64,000 bases of DNA from Actinomycetota bacterium (lineage in GTDB: Bacteria; Actinomycetota; Acidimicrobiia; Acidimicrobiales; Microtrichaceae): positions 1 to 64,000 of the forward strand of contig VGBZ01000002.1 of the NCBI GenBank assembly GCA_016870275.1, written 5' to 3'. Within the stretch, counting starts at the first letter, position 1. Every line of letters starts with the position of its first letter. Below the pieces are notes generated by a model, which was given only the letters and a program-made list of their open reading frames with translations, had not been told where the DNA came from and made no database searches. Both the position numbers and the translations under genes were made by a program. Shown here one piece after another: positions 51,047 to 59,992 of the stretch.

Positions 51047-52008
51047 CAGATCTCCTCGATCCCCACCGGCTCGAATACTGATTGGGACGCCGCACCGGCT
51101 CGGCCCGGACCGAGCAACAGGAACAGCACGGCCATGCGCACCGCTACGCCGTTGGCAACCTGCTCGGCGACCACTGCGTTGTCCTGCTCGGCCACGTCGC
51201 CTGCGATCTCCACGCCACGATTCATCGGCCCGGGGTGCATGATCAACGCCTTCGAGTGGAGTCGACGGGCTCGAGCTGCGGTGAGACCGAAACGCGCCGT
51301 GTACTCCCGCAGACTCGGAACCAGCGCCTCTGATGCCCGTTCCCGCTGAATTCGCAGCAGGTAGCAGACGTCGAGTTCGGGAATCACCGAGTCGAAGTCC
51401 TCGGTCACCTCCACCGGCCAGCTGCTGAGAGCCGAGGGGAGCAAGGTGGGTGGGGCGACGAGGACCACGCTGGCTCCGAGGCGGTTGAACGCTTCGATGT
51501 TGGAACGTGCCACCCGCGAGTGGACGACATCGCCGACGATTGCGATGCGACGGCCCTCGAGGTCGCCGAGATGGTCCCGGATCGTGTAGGAGTCGAGGAG
51601 TGCCTGCGTCGGATGCTGGTGCCAACCATCACCTGCGTTCACCACCGAGGCCTGGGTCCATCGGGCGATCTGGGCCGGAACTCCCGAGTATCCGTGCCGG
51701 ACCACGATGGCGTCCATTCCCATCGCCTCGATCGTTTCGACAGTGTCGCGGATCGACTCACCCTTGCTGATCGAGGAACTCGAGACCGCAAAGCTCATCG
51801 TGTCGGCCGAGAGTCGCTTGGCGGCCGAATCGAAGCTCAACCGTGTCCTCGTCGAGTCCTCGTAGAACAACGACACCACGGTCCGACCCCGGAGCGCCGG
51901 AACCTTTGGGATCGAACGGCCGCTCACCTCGACCATCGACGAGGTGAGATCGAGGATCTCCTCGAGATCGTCCCGGCTGAGGTCGTCGATGGCGAGGAGG
52001 TGCCTCAC
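51046..52008 (-). CDS. pyrB: aspartate carbamoyltransferase catalytic subunit
   Basis: Joins carbamoyl phosphate and aspartate. The 320-residue protein has the carbamoyl-phosphate loop [10 protein letters not shown], the [11 protein letters not shown] segment, HPTQALLD, and MHPGPMNRG. No pyrI regulatory gene is present; control is probably through PyrR. GTG 52008 overlaps the pyrR stop by GTGA. Confidence 0.96.
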   Translation of the reverse strand: MRHLLAIDDLSRDDLEEILDLTSSMVEVSGRSIPKVPALRGRTVVSLFYEDSTRTRLSFDSAAKRLSADTMSFAVSSSSISKGESIRDTVETIEAMGMDAIVVRHGYSGVPAQIARWTQASVVNAGDGWHQHPTQALLDSYTIRDHLGDLEGRRIAIVGDVVHSRVARSNIEAFNRLGASVVLVAPPTLLPSALSSWPVEVTEDFDSVIPELDVCYLLRIQRERASEALVPSLREYTARFGLTAARARRLHSKALIMHPGPMNRGVEIAGDVAEQDNAVVAEQVANGVAVRMAVLFLLLGPGRAGAASQSVFEPVGIEEI

Positions 52009-52589
52009 TGCTTCTGCAACTCCCCCAGCATCACTGCGGTCATGGAGACGTCGACGAGTTCATCGCGTCGCGTCGGGAGGTTCTTCCCCACGTAGTCGGG
52101 GCGGATCGGCAACTCGCGATGACCGCGGTCGACCATCACGGCGAGTTGAACCGCACGGGGGCGTCCGAAGTCGCACACGGCGTCGAGGGCCGCCCGGATG
52201 GTCCGGCCGGTGAACAGGACGTCGTCGACGAGAACGACAGTCTGACCGTCGAGGTCGACGGGGATGTCTGTGACCTCCTCGGGCAGGAGTGGCCGGATGC
52301 CGATGTCGTCTCGATACAGCGCCACATCGAGGGTGCCGACGGGAACCGGTGGATCGTCCTCGGACAACTCCTCGATCTCGCCGAGGGTGCGGGCGATGGC
52401 CATCGCCAGGTCGACGCCACCGGTCTGCAGTCCGACGACGACGAGACCGTCGAGGCCGAGGTTGCGTTCGAGGATCTCGTGGGCCATCCGCCGGATCGAC
52501 CGCTCGATCTCTTCTGGACCCATGACCTGGGAACGGGCCACGAACACACCGCCGTAGGGGCGCGTCATCCGTCGCTCTCGTTCTGCCAC
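52005..52589 (-). CDS. pyrR: pyrimidine operon RNA-binding regulator PyrR
   Basis: UMP-responsive RNA-binding regulator with a phosphoribosyltransferase fold. The 194-residue protein has the PRPP loop [18 protein letters not shown] and [14 protein letters not shown] at the C-terminus. GTG 52589 is preferred over ATG 52568 because AGGAGG lies 8 nt upstream. The leader contains a perfect match to the PyrR RNA site, so it should control its own operon. Confidence 0.96.
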   Translation of the reverse strand: MAERERRMTRPYGGVFVARSQVMGPEEIERSIRRMAHEILERNLGLDGLVVVGLQTGGVDLAMAIARTLGEIEELSEDDPPVPVGTLDVALYRDDIGIRPLLPEEVTDIPVDLDGQTVVLVDDVLFTGRTIRAALDAVCDFGRPRAVQLAVMVDRGHRELPIRPDYVGKNLPTRRDELVDVSMTAVMLGELQKQ

Positions 52590-52612
52590 CGGCAGGTCCT
52601 CCTGTCCGTAGG

Positions 52613-52626
52613 AGCCTCGCAGGACT
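52613..52626 (-). promoter_or_regulatory. PyrR RNA-binding loop in the pyrR leader
   Basis: AGTCCTGCGAGGCT matches the known consensus ARUCCNGNGAGGYU at every specified position. Outer bases GGAG/CTCC can close a stem. The site ends 23 nt before the pyrR start, and GTCCT in the loop could alternatively pair with AGGAC in the ribosome-binding region, so translational control as proposed for mycobacteria is likely. The mechanism is inferred; the match is direct. Confidence 0.82.
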
Positions 52627-52646
52627 CCCTTCACGGTCAGGTTTGG

Positions 52647-52652
52647 ACCGTA
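52647..52652 (-). promoter_or_regulatory. candidate -10 of the pyr operon
   Basis: TACGGT on the minus strand. Initiation about 7 nt downstream would give a leader of about 50 nt carrying the PyrR loop and the ribosome-binding site. The same hexamer lies ahead of infC. No good -35 is visible at 17 bp. Confidence 0.45.
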
Positions 52653-52689
52653 CCACGCCCGAGCACCCGGTTGCGCCACGAACCCCGAC

Positions 52690-53133
52690 TCACTCCCGTG
52701 TGCCGGCACCTCCGCTGCGATGACCCCGAACGTCCCGAGCGATCGCTGCGAGCACTCCGTTGACGAATCGGGCCGAGTCATCGGTTCCGTATTCTCCTGC
52801 GAGCCCGGTCGCCTCGGCGAGAACGACCTCGGTGGGAACCTCGGGCTCGCAGAGCAGTTCGTAGGTGGCGATCCGCAGCACGGTGAGGTCCAGCGCCGGC
52901 ATCCGATCGAGCGGCCAGTCCACGGAGCGTGCGGCGATCAGACCATCGAGCTCGTCGCGTCGGCCGTCCACCCCATCGGCGAGAGTCACTGCGTAGGGGT
53001 CGGGCGGGAGCGCCTGACCAGCCACGACCGAGGACACGTGCGCCGATTTGGCCTCCGCCTCGTAGAGGAGGTGGATCGCCCGTTCCCTGGCGTCACGTCG
53101 ACCACCGGGTGCGACTCCAGCAGCGGAAGTCAT
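52690..53133 (-). CDS. nusB: transcription antitermination factor NusB
   Basis: Binds boxA with S10 during rRNA transcription. The 147-residue all-helical protein has RRDARERAIHLLYEAE at the N-terminus and the PTEVVLAEATGLAGEYGTDDSARFVNGVL core. ATG 53133 overlaps the efp stop by ATGA. Followed after 100 bp by pyrR with its own promoter. Confidence 0.95.
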   Translation of the reverse strand: MTSAAGVAPGGRRDARERAIHLLYEAEAKSAHVSSVVAGQALPPDPYAVTLADGVDGRRDELDGLIAARSVDWPLDRMPALDLTVLRIATYELLCEPEVPTEVVLAEATGLAGEYGTDDSARFVNGVLAAIARDVRGHRSGGAGTRE

Positions 53134-53693
53134 GCCCGGGAGATGAACTCGGCGGTCCGGGTATCGACCTTGATGCGTTCGCCCGGCTCGATGAACAGCG
53201 GTACCTGAACGACGAGCCCCGTCTCGAGCGTCGCCGGTTTCTTGGCACCCGACACCCGATCGCCCTGCAGGCCCGGTTCGGTCTCGGTGATCGTGAGCTC
53301 GACCGATGCAGCGAGGTCGACGCCGATGATCTCGTCGCCGTACATGACGATCAGCGCAGTGGATGAGTCGACGAGGTAGTCCACCCGATCTCCGAGTACC
53401 TCGGGCGAGACCGTCAGCTGGTCGTAGGTGGCGTTGTCCATGAACACGTAGTCCTCGCCGTCCCGGTAGAGCAGCTGCATCTCCTTCTTGTCGACGATCG
53501 CCCGTTCCATCCGCTCACCCGCACGAAACGTCCGCTCGACGACGGCCCCGTTGCGGACATTCTTGAGCGTCGTGCGGACGAACGCACCGCCCTTGCCCGG
53601 CTTGACGTGTTGGAACTCCACGAGCGTGAACAGCCCGTCGTCGAGGTCGAGGGTCATCCCGTTCTTGAAGTCCGACGTTGCGATCTGCGCCAT
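53130..53693 (-). CDS. efp: elongation factor P
   Basis: Rescues ribosomes stalled at polyproline. The 187-residue, three-domain OB/KOW protein has the tip loop VKPGKGGAFVR carrying the conserved Lys, and the C-terminal GLVVQVPLFIEPGERIKVDTRT signature. ATG 53693 follows GGAGGACCC. The window's proline-rich protein (56923-58119) is the type of target EF-P helps translate. Confidence 0.96.
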   Translation of the reverse strand: MAQIATSDFKNGMTLDLDDGLFTLVEFQHVKPGKGGAFVRTTLKNVRNGAVVERTFRAGERMERAIVDKKEMQLLYRDGEDYVFMDNATYDQLTVSPEVLGDRVDYLVDSSTALIVMYGDEIIGVDLAASVELTITETEPGLQGDRVSGAKKPATLETGLVVQVPLFIEPGERIKVDTRTAEFISRA

Positions 53694-53749
53694 GGGTCCT
53701 CCGTCGTGGCTGCTCGATGGACCGAGGGACCCGGATCCGGGCGGGCTGC

Positions 53750-54886
53750 TCAGATCAGGACGGGGTCCTTCGGGGTCAACGTGAGCCGGTCGCAACCGTC
53801 CTCGGTGACGAGCACGGTGTCCTCGATCCGGACGCCGCCGACACCCGGGACGTACACCCCTGGCTCGACGGTCACCACGAAACCGGCTGACAACGTAGCA
53901 GTGGAGCGGACCGACAGCCGAGGGTCCTCGTGGATGTCGAGGCCGACGCCGTGGCCGGTCGAGTGGACGAACGTCTCGCCGAGTCCCGCTCGCTCGATGT
54001 GCTGACGACACGTGGCATCGACCTCGCTGGCCGGAACACCGTCCGCCACGGCGAGCACCCCGAGGTTCTGGGCCTCGAGCACGACCTCGAGCATCTTCCG
54101 TCGTTCAGGGCCCACATCACCCACGGCCACCGCTCTGGTCATGTCGGAGTGGTAGCCGTCGACGAGTGCACCGAAGTCGCAAACGACGAGGTCACCCTCG
54201 CTGATCCGCCGGTCACCTGGCCGATGGTGCGGCTTCGCACCGTTGGGGCCGGATGCGACGATCGTGTCGAAGCTGAGATCATCAGCCCCGAGGGATCGGA
54301 CCCGGGCGTCGAGTTCGAGGGCGAACTCGATCTCGGTCGGACCCTCACCGAGACGCGGGCGCACCTCGGCGAACGCCCGGTCGGCGATGTCGCACGCCGT
54401 GCGGATCCGGGACGCCTCGCCGATGTCCTTGATCAGACGCAGACCGGCAACCACCCCGGTGGTCGGGACGAGTCGATCGGCACCGAGTTCCTCGGCCCAT
54501 CGCCGCTGGGTCGACCACGACACGGTCTCGGACTCGAGTCCGATGGTGCCCGGACTTCCGAGGAGCCGCCTGAGCACCTCACCGTCAGGTTCGGCATCGA
54601 CGATGTAGACCTCGACGTGGGCTCCCGAATCAGCGATCTGTTCGGAGGACTGGGTTCGGTACCGACCATCAGTGGTCAACAGCGCTTCGTTCTGGGTAAC
54701 GAGGAGGAGGCCCGCCGACCCGGTGAAGCCGGTGAGGTAGCGAACGTTGGTCAGGTTCGCCACCACGAGCGAGTCGCAGCCGCAATCGGCGAGCGCAGCG
54801 CGGAGACGATCCAAACGGTGCGAGACCTGCAGTGGCGGGAGCTCCCCACCCACGGCAGTCGGAGTCAGGTGCTCGGTGACGGTCAC
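53750..54886 (-). CDS. pepQ: Xaa-Pro aminopeptidase/dipeptidase, M24 family
   Basis: Metallopeptidase that cleaves next to proline. An N-terminal creatinase-type domain (to about residue 145) precedes the pita-bread catalytic domain with the five metal ligands in DFGALVDGYHSD, HSTGHGVGL, VTVEPGVY and GGVRIEDTVL. Exact specificity is inferred from the family. GTG 54886 (378 residues) lies 6 nt after TAGTCT, which overlaps the aroQ stop. Confidence 0.92.
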   Translation of the reverse strand: MTVTEHLTPTAVGGELPPLQVSHRLDRLRAALADCGCDSLVVANLTNVRYLTGFTGSAGLLLVTQNEALLTTDGRYRTQSSEQIADSGAHVEVYIVDAEPDGEVLRRLLGSPGTIGLESETVSWSTQRRWAEELGADRLVPTTGVVAGLRLIKDIGEASRIRTACDIADRAFAEVRPRLGEGPTEIEFALELDARVRSLGADDLSFDTIVASGPNGAKPHHRPGDRRISEGDLVVCDFGALVDGYHSDMTRAVAVGDVGPERRKMLEVVLEAQNLGVLAVADGVPASEVDATCRQHIERAGLGETFVHSTGHGVGLDIHEDPRLSVRSTATLSAGFVVTVEPGVYVPGVGGVRIEDTVLVTEDGCDRLTLTPKDPVLI

Positions 54887-54892
54887 GTTGAC

Positions 54893-54898
54893 AGACTA
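54893..54898 (-). promoter_or_regulatory. pepQ -10 (leaderless) overlapping the aroQ stop codon
   Basis: TAGTCT on the minus strand, whose first three bases are the aroQ TAG stop codon, lies 6 nt before the pepQ GTG. It would let pepQ-efp-nusB be transcribed apart from the aro genes. Confidence 0.5.
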
Positions 54899-55360
54899 CG
54901 CCCGGTCTGCCCTGCGTCGGCCCTCGACCAGTCCGATCGTCGCCCCAACTGCAAGCGGATACCCGGCCGGCCCGAACCCGGCCACGACACCGTGCGCCAG
55001 AGGACTGATGACCGATGTCGACCGCCACGCCTCCCGACTCACCGGATTGGACAGGTGGAGTTCGACGATCACACCGTCGTAGGCCGCCAGCGCATCGTGG
55101 AGGCTCCATCCGTAGTGCGTCAGCGCCCCGGCGTTGACCACAACGGCGTCGGCCCTCCCACGCGCACCGTGGACGGCTTCGACGAGATCCCCCTCGTGGT
55201 TGGACTGGAGGTGCTCGAGGGCGAAACCACGTTCTGCAGCTGCACCCCGAGCGATTTCGACGAGCTCGGGAAGCGTCGTCCGCCCGTAGATCTCGGGTTG
55301 GCGTTCTCCCAGGAGATTGAGGTTCGGTCCTGAGAGCAACAGGATGATCGGATCGCTCAC
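54896..55360 (-). CDS. aroQ: 3-dehydroquinate dehydratase, type II
   Basis: Third step of the shikimate pathway. The 154-residue protein has the type II hallmarks GPNLNLLGERQPEIYG (catalytic Tyr), SNHEGDLVEAV, and VVNAGALTHYGWSLHDAL. GTG 55360 overlaps the aroB stop by GTGA. Confidence 0.96.
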   Translation of the reverse strand: MSDPIILLLSGPNLNLLGERQPEIYGRTTLPELVEIARGAAAERGFALEHLQSNHEGDLVEAVHGARGRADAVVVNAGALTHYGWSLHDALAAYDGVIVELHLSNPVSREAWRSTSVISPLAHGVVAGFGPAGYPLAVGATIGLVEGRRRADRA

Positions 55361-56400
55361 GTCACCACCTCCAGGGTGCGACGCACCAGGGCAGGGTCCA
55401 CACCGGCGACGACCTCGAGACCGTCAGGCCCGTCGAGGACGAACGTGAGTCCCCCGTCGAGCACCTTCTTGTCCCTCGACATGAATCGGATCAGCTCATC
55501 AGGATCGAGTCCGGACGGCAGATTGGTCGGGAGGCCGTACCCCGACACGACGCGGCGGTGCTCGACGACCGCAGCGCTGTCGATCCGGCCGAGTGACGCG
55601 GCGAGTTCCGCAGCAAACACGAGCCCCACAGCAACCGCCTCGCCATGACGAAGGTCGTGTGACCCGGCGATCTCGATGGCGTGGCCGAGGGTGTGTCCGT
55701 AGTTGAGCAGGGCCCGCTGACCCGACTCACGCTCATCGGCAGCAACCACCCTCGCCTTGATCTCGACACAGCGCGCCACACGCTCGGCGAGCGGGAGTTC
55801 ATCCAGGCGACCGCCGCCGAGCCAGTGGTACTTGGCGAGCTCGCCGAGGCCGCAGCGCCACTCACGCTCGGGCAGCGTGCGGAGCGTCTCGGTGTCACAC
55901 AGGACCGCGGCGGGCTGCCAGTAGCTGCCCACGAGATTCTTGCCCTGTGGCAGGTTGACGCCGGTCTTGCCTCCGACGGCGGCGTCGATCTGTGCGAGCA
56001 GTGTGGTCGGCACGTGCACCACGTCCACGCCGCGGTGGTAGACGGATGCTGCGAAACCGGCGACATCGGTGGTGAGTCCCCCACCGAGACCCACCACGAC
56101 ATCGGAGCGAGTGAGCCCCCAGTCAGCGAACGCCTCGCAGAGAGCCTCGATCGTCGTCATGGACTTGTTCGATTCTCCGTCAGCAATGTGGAACACACGG
56201 TGCTCCACCACCGGGTCGACCGCCACGCCGATGGAGGCCTGGGTCACGATTGCACATCGGCGGGGGCGCGATCCGATGAACTCGAACAGCCGGTGACGGA
56301 CCCCGTCTCCGATCACGACCGTGCTCGTCCGACCATCGGGGAGTTCGATCGTGACGCAGTACTCGCCGGACCCGATCTCGGCGAACTCGACCTCACCCAC
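55357..56400 (-). CDS. aroB: 3-dehydroquinate synthase
   Basis: NAD- and Zn-dependent second shikimate step. The 347-residue protein has GLGGGLTTDVAGFAAS, PTTLLAQIDAAVGGKTGVN, and the Zn-binding GHTLGHAIE with its preceding Glu. GTG 56400 overlaps the aroK stop by 8 nt (GTGGGTGA, the same overlap as fmt-rsmB). Confidence 0.96.
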   Translation of the reverse strand: MGEVEFAEIGSGEYCVTIELPDGRTSTVVIGDGVRHRLFEFIGSRPRRCAIVTQASIGVAVDPVVEHRVFHIADGESNKSMTTIEALCEAFADWGLTRSDVVVGLGGGLTTDVAGFAASVYHRGVDVVHVPTTLLAQIDAAVGGKTGVNLPQGKNLVGSYWQPAAVLCDTETLRTLPEREWRCGLGELAKYHWLGGGRLDELPLAERVARCVEIKARVVAADERESGQRALLNYGHTLGHAIEIAGSHDLRHGEAVAVGLVFAAELAASLGRIDSAAVVEHRRVVSGYGLPTNLPSGLDPDELIRFMSRDKKVLDGGLTFVLDGPDGLEVVAGVDPALVRRTLEVVT

Positions 56401-56899
56401 GGGTCACCTCCGACACCACCAGCCGAGCGACCTGATCCGGTTCGAGCGAATCGGTGTCGACGACGTGATCGGCGACCTCGGCGTAAAGATCTTCCCGCTC
56501 CAGAAGCTGTTGAGCCAAGGCAGTTCGGCCACCGTGCTGGAGCAGCGGTCGTGGTTCACCGCTCGCTGCGATCCGGTCGGCGAGCGTGGTGATGCTGGAT
56601 CGGAGCCAGACGACCTCACAGTGATCCCGGAGAAGGGACCGATTCGTCTCGGCGAGGACGATCCCACCGCCGGTGGCGATCACGGCGGGGGGCCCGCTGA
56701 GCAGGGCACGGAGGGCGCCACTCTCGAGTTCCCGGAACGTCGCCTCACCCTGCTCGGCGAAGATCTCCCCCACAGAGCGCTGCGCGACCCGGGCGACCGC
56801 GGCGTCGGTGTCGACGGCGACGAGTCCGAGGAGGTCTGCGAGAACCGGCGCCACGACCGTCTTGCCTGATCCGGACAGCCCGACGAGTGCGACGTGCAC
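56393..56899 (-). CDS. aroK: shikimate kinase
   Basis: Phosphorylates shikimate. The 168-residue NMP-kinase-fold protein has the P-loop GLSGSGKT, DTDAAVA, FRELESGALR, and the Walker-B-like ATGGGIVL. GTG 56899 gives a normal length; another GTG four codons upstream is possible. aroC, its usual upstream neighbour in mycobacteria, is absent here. Confidence 0.94.
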   Translation of the reverse strand: MHVALVGLSGSGKTVVAPVLADLLGLVAVDTDAAVARVAQRSVGEIFAEQGEATFRELESGALRALLSGPPAVIATGGGIVLAETNRSLLRDHCEVVWLRSSITTLADRIAASGEPRPLLQHGGRTALAQQLLEREDLYAEVADHVVDTDSLEPDQVARLVVSEVTRG

Positions 56900-56922
56900 C
56901 CGGCCGCTCAAGAGCACCGGGG

Positions 56923-58119
56923 TCAGACCACCACCACGCCGACACCGTCGACGAGTTGGACGATGGCTCCCTGCAACGGGACCTTGGGGCACGAGTGCGC
57001 CTCGAGGAGCACCGTCGCACCGTCCCGCTGCTGGATCACGATCGCCGTCGACTCCGCCTGGATACGAGTGCTGATCCGGAATCGAGCCTCGTCCGGGTTC
57101 TGCGCCTCGATGGACACGACATCGGTCCATGGGATGACGATGTGGATGCCCTTACCGGTGATCTCGATCGAGGTTCGTGTGAGCGTCCCGACGCACTTCT
57201 TCCGCTTGCGCTTGGCCGACGGGTGCCCTCCGATGTAGGTCACGTCCTCAACGACGAGCGCGCTCTCCGATTTGATCACCACGCCGCTGGCCGACGCCTG
57301 ATGCGCCGGATCCTGCAACCACATCGGAATCGACGCATCCGGCGGGAGCGCTCCGGTTCCGGAGTTCTCGGACGTGGCACCAGGGAACTCCCCCGCCACC
57401 GGAATGCCCAGCAACGGTTCGACTCCCGCAGCCTGCGCCACCGGCTCAGGGAACGCCGGTTCGATCGGCACGACCGGCTCAGAGAACGCCGGTTCGATCG
57501 GCACGACCGGCTCAGAGAACGCCGGCTCGACCGGCGCCACCGGCTCAGGGACCGCCGGCTCGACCGGCGCGACCGGCTCAGTCGGAGTTGCGGCGAAGGG
57601 GTTCGCACCGAGGACGGGTGACGGAGGCAGGCCCGACTCCCTCCCGGCGTCTCTGGGCAGAGGGGCCGCTTCCACCGGAGACGCCGCCGGCAAGTGCTCG
57701 ATCGGAGCATCATCTCGGGGCTCCGGCACGGGCCCGACCGACTCGGGCCCGACCGGCACGGGCCCTCCGGTTCGCTCGCTCATCGAAGCGACGAGTGCGT
57801 CGACGAGCGAGTCGCAGAACGTCTGCGGAAACGTCGCCACGAGCACCCGGCCGGAAACAGTGGAGATCTCGACGGTCGGCCCGTCGGGACCCGGCTCGCC
57901 GAGTTCATCGATGTTCACGATGTCGCTGAACTCGATCCAGACTGGGTCCTGGCCGGGCCCGAACCGTCCGAATCCGAAGACTGAACCGTGCCGGACGAAC
58001 GACACGACCTCCGGGGCGCCACCGGAGATCGACACGGTGCCGCCAGCGGTGTCCGCGTTTCCAGAGCCGCTGGCGAATCCGTGCACGGCGCCCGCTGAAC
58101 CGTCGGTCGGGAGGCTCAT
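56923..58119 (-). CDS. uncharacterised protein with Pro/Glu/Val repeats
   Basis: A 398-residue protein of unknown function. Residues about 30-115 form a beta-rich domain (VSFVRHGSVFGFGRFG, VWIEFSDIVNID). A low-complexity linker contains four 11-residue repeats of the type EPV-x-P-x-EPA-x-x at about residues 183-227. The C-terminal domain (about 290-398), with KRKRKKCVGTLTRTSIEI and IPWTDVVSIEAQ, resembles a PH-like fold. No signal peptide or membrane helix. ATG 58119 has GGAGCAGG close upstream. It lies between the DUF4388 gene and aroK, where mycobacteria have aroC. Confidence 0.72.
   Translation of the reverse strand: MSLPTDGSAGAVHGFASGSGNADTAGGTVSISGGAPEVVSFVRHGSVFGFGRFGPGQDPVWIEFSDIVNIDELGEPGPDGPTVEISTVSGRVLVATFPQTFCDSLVDALVASMSERTGGPVPVGPESVGPVPEPRDDAPIEHLPAASPVEAAPLPRDAGRESGLPPSPVLGANPFAATPTEPVAPVEPAVPEPVAPVEPAFSEPVVPIEPAFSEPVVPIEPAFPEPVAQAAGVEPLLGIPVAGEFPGATSENSGTGALPPDASIPMWLQDPAHQASASGVVIKSESALVVEDVTYIGGHPSAKRKRKKCVGTLTRTSIEITGKGIHIVIPWTDVVSIEAQNPDEARFRISTRIQAESTAIVIQQRDGATVLLEAHSCPKVPLQGAIVQLVDGVGVVVV
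57440..57571 (-). repeat. 33-bp coding repeats (4 units)
   Basis: The motif ACCGGCTC recurs at 57440, 57473, 57506, 57539 and 57572, exactly 33 bp apart, inside the proline-rich linker. Each unit encodes 11 residues, so loss or gain keeps the frame. Confidence 0.85.
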
Positions 58120-58216
58120 CCTGCTCCGCTCAGGTCAGGAGTCATGCGCGATTCACACACGCCAACACCGTATCGAACCGTCGACCCCCGGTTGCGCCAC
58201 GGCGCAACCAGCGCGC

Positions 58217-59044
58217 TCAGCGGAACGCCGGGTCCGTGCTGCTCGGCTCCGTCGTGGCGGGCGAACTCACCACCTCGGCGATCACCGACGCCACCTCTGG
58301 ACTCAGCCCGACCGACGGATCAGGGGCCGCCGGTGCCGGAGGCGAGCTGGGCTCGAACGGGGCCTCGACCCCGAAGAGATCGTCGATGGGGAAGCGATCC
58401 GGGGTCTCGCCGAACGGGTCCGCAGCAGGAACCGGAGCGGACAGGGGGGCGGGCGTCTGGGGTTCGAACACGACCTCGGGGGGCTCGGCGGTGGCCTCCG
58501 CCGGCGGCTCGACCACGATGAGACCCTCGCGAATCAGGCCGACGAGCACCCGGGCTCCTTCGAGTTCGCCCAGTCCGGACCGGGCCACGACCGACCCGAC
58601 GTCGTCGGACCGGCCCAGTCCCGTCACGAGACGCCAGCCGAGCGGGTCGAGCACTGCCCGGCCGTCGGGCGGCGTGGCGACCGGACGCACCCAGTGCCGA
58701 GACGACGGGAGCACCAACTCGATCGAGTTCCACTCGGCCCGGAGGTCGAGGGCGTCGTTCAACACAACGCTCAGAGGGCGCGGGGAGAGACGGAGCGGGG
58801 TCGAACCACCGTCGGTGAAGCTGAACGTTCCAGCCGTGAATCTCAGTGCCTCAAAAGCCGCTGAAACTGCGTCGTCGAGCATCACCGCTCCGGCTTCGGC
58901 GCCGGTGCACTCGCCGTCCTCGATCCATAGCCGCACCGATCCTCGGTCGCCGTCGATCTGGAGGACGCCGGTGCGCTGCGCCGTTGAGAGAAAGCGCAGG
59001 ATGTCGGCGAGTGGAAACGAATCGAGGGTGCCGTTGAGAGCCAT
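58217..59044 (-). CDS. DUF4388 (PATAN-type) domain protein
   Basis: A 275-residue protein. The N-terminal 100 residues match DUF4388: LNGTLDSFPLADILRFLS, RTGVLQIDGDRGSVRLWIEDGECTGAEAG. A middle winged-helix-like segment (LDPLGWRLVTGL to LIREGLIVVE) and a proline-rich acidic tail follow. Such proteins are often adaptors in signalling or gliding systems, but no partner is known here. ATG 59044 has a strong AGGAGGTG 8 nt upstream. It precedes the repeat protein by 97 bp and probably shares its transcript. Confidence 0.8.
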   Translation of the reverse strand: MALNGTLDSFPLADILRFLSTAQRTGVLQIDGDRGSVRLWIEDGECTGAEAGAVMLDDAVSAAFEALRFTAGTFSFTDGGSTPLRLSPRPLSVVLNDALDLRAEWNSIELVLPSSRHWVRPVATPPDGRAVLDPLGWRLVTGLGRSDDVGSVVARSGLGELEGARVLVGLIREGLIVVEPPAEATAEPPEVVFEPQTPAPLSAPVPAADPFGETPDRFPIDDLFGVEAPFEPSSPPAPAAPDPSVGLSPEVASVIAEVVSSPATTEPSSTDPAFR

Positions 59045-59110
59045 CGGGAGCGCACCTCCTTGGGTGTCCTCGTCCTATCGGCATCCGGGCGGCTCGACTT
59101 CAGTTGCTCG

Positions 59111-59992
59111 TCATCTCCGGCCACCGCTCAAGCCAGGAGCGGCCTCGAGGTGCGTTCGAACTGCGATCTCGATCGCCTCGAGCGGTGGGGCACATCCGGT
59201 CCACAGCTCGAACGCTGCAGCTGCTTGATGCACGAGCATCGGAATGCCGTTGATTACCGGAAGCCCCCGGGCGGCACAGGCTTCGAGCCACGCAGTGCGG
59301 ATCGGGTGGTAGACGAGGTCGACTGCGACGGCATGCTCCGGGAGCCGACCTGCGGGGCACGGCTGGCCCGGGTGAGCCTCCATCCCGAGGGGCGTGGCGT
59401 TGACGACCAGGTCGGCCCGTTCGACGTCGTCTGTCGATCCGCTCCGAATCAGCGCACCGAGCGAATCGGCAACGGCGTCGCACCTGGCGGGATCCCGACT
59501 GACGAGCCTGACCTCGTCCGCACCGGCGTCGGCGAGCGCAAACGCGACCGAGCGGGCTGCACCCCCGGTACCGAACACGACGCAGAAGCCCGCTGCCGAA
59601 TCGGCCGCTCGCCGACCCGCTGAGCGAAGACCTTCGATGAAGCCGGCCCCGTCGGTGTTGTGACCGACGAGACGATTGCCGTCGGGAACGATGCAGTTCA
59701 CCGCCTTGAGGGTCGACGCCTCCGCCGTGGTGGAATCGACCAGGTCCACGACTGCCTCCTTGTGGGGCATCGTGACGGAGACCCCACCGACCCTGAGGGC
59801 GCGCAGACCGACGAGCGCATCAGGCAAATCGACCATCGCCACCTCAAGTGCCACGTACACCCAATCGAGTCCGGCTTCGGCGAACGCAGCGTTGTGGATC
59901 ACCGGTGAGAGCGAGTGACGAACCGGATCACCGATGACACAGGCCAGCGTGGTGGAGCCGGTGGGACTCCACGGAGCAACGACGGTGCTCAG
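59111..59992 (-). CDS. aroE: shikimate dehydrogenase with a CTG start
   Basis: NADPH-dependent reduction of dehydroshikimate. The substrate-binding N-terminal segment IGDPVRHSLSP, catalytic VTMPHKE, the NTDGAGF segment and the nucleotide loop VVFGTGGAARS are all present. The shikimate-binding SLS lies upstream of the first GTG (59902), so translation must begin earlier. Between an in-frame TGA and that segment no ATG, GTG or TTG exists. CTG 59992 overlaps the mltG stop (CTGA) and has GGGGAG 4 nt upstream; it gives 293 residues, normal for AroE. Confidence 0.88.
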   Translation of the reverse strand: MSTVVAPWSPTGSTTLACVIGDPVRHSLSPVIHNAAFAEAGLDWVYVALEVAMVDLPDALVGLRALRVGGVSVTMPHKEAVVDLVDSTTAEASTLKAVNCIVPDGNRLVGHNTDGAGFIEGLRSAGRRAADSAAGFCVVFGTGGAARSVAFALADAGADEVRLVSRDPARCDAVADSLGALIRSGSTDDVERADLVVNATPLGMEAHPGQPCPAGRLPEHAVAVDLVYHPIRTAWLEACAARGLPVINGIPMLVHQAAAAFELWTGCAPPLEAIEIAVRTHLEAAPGLSGGRR

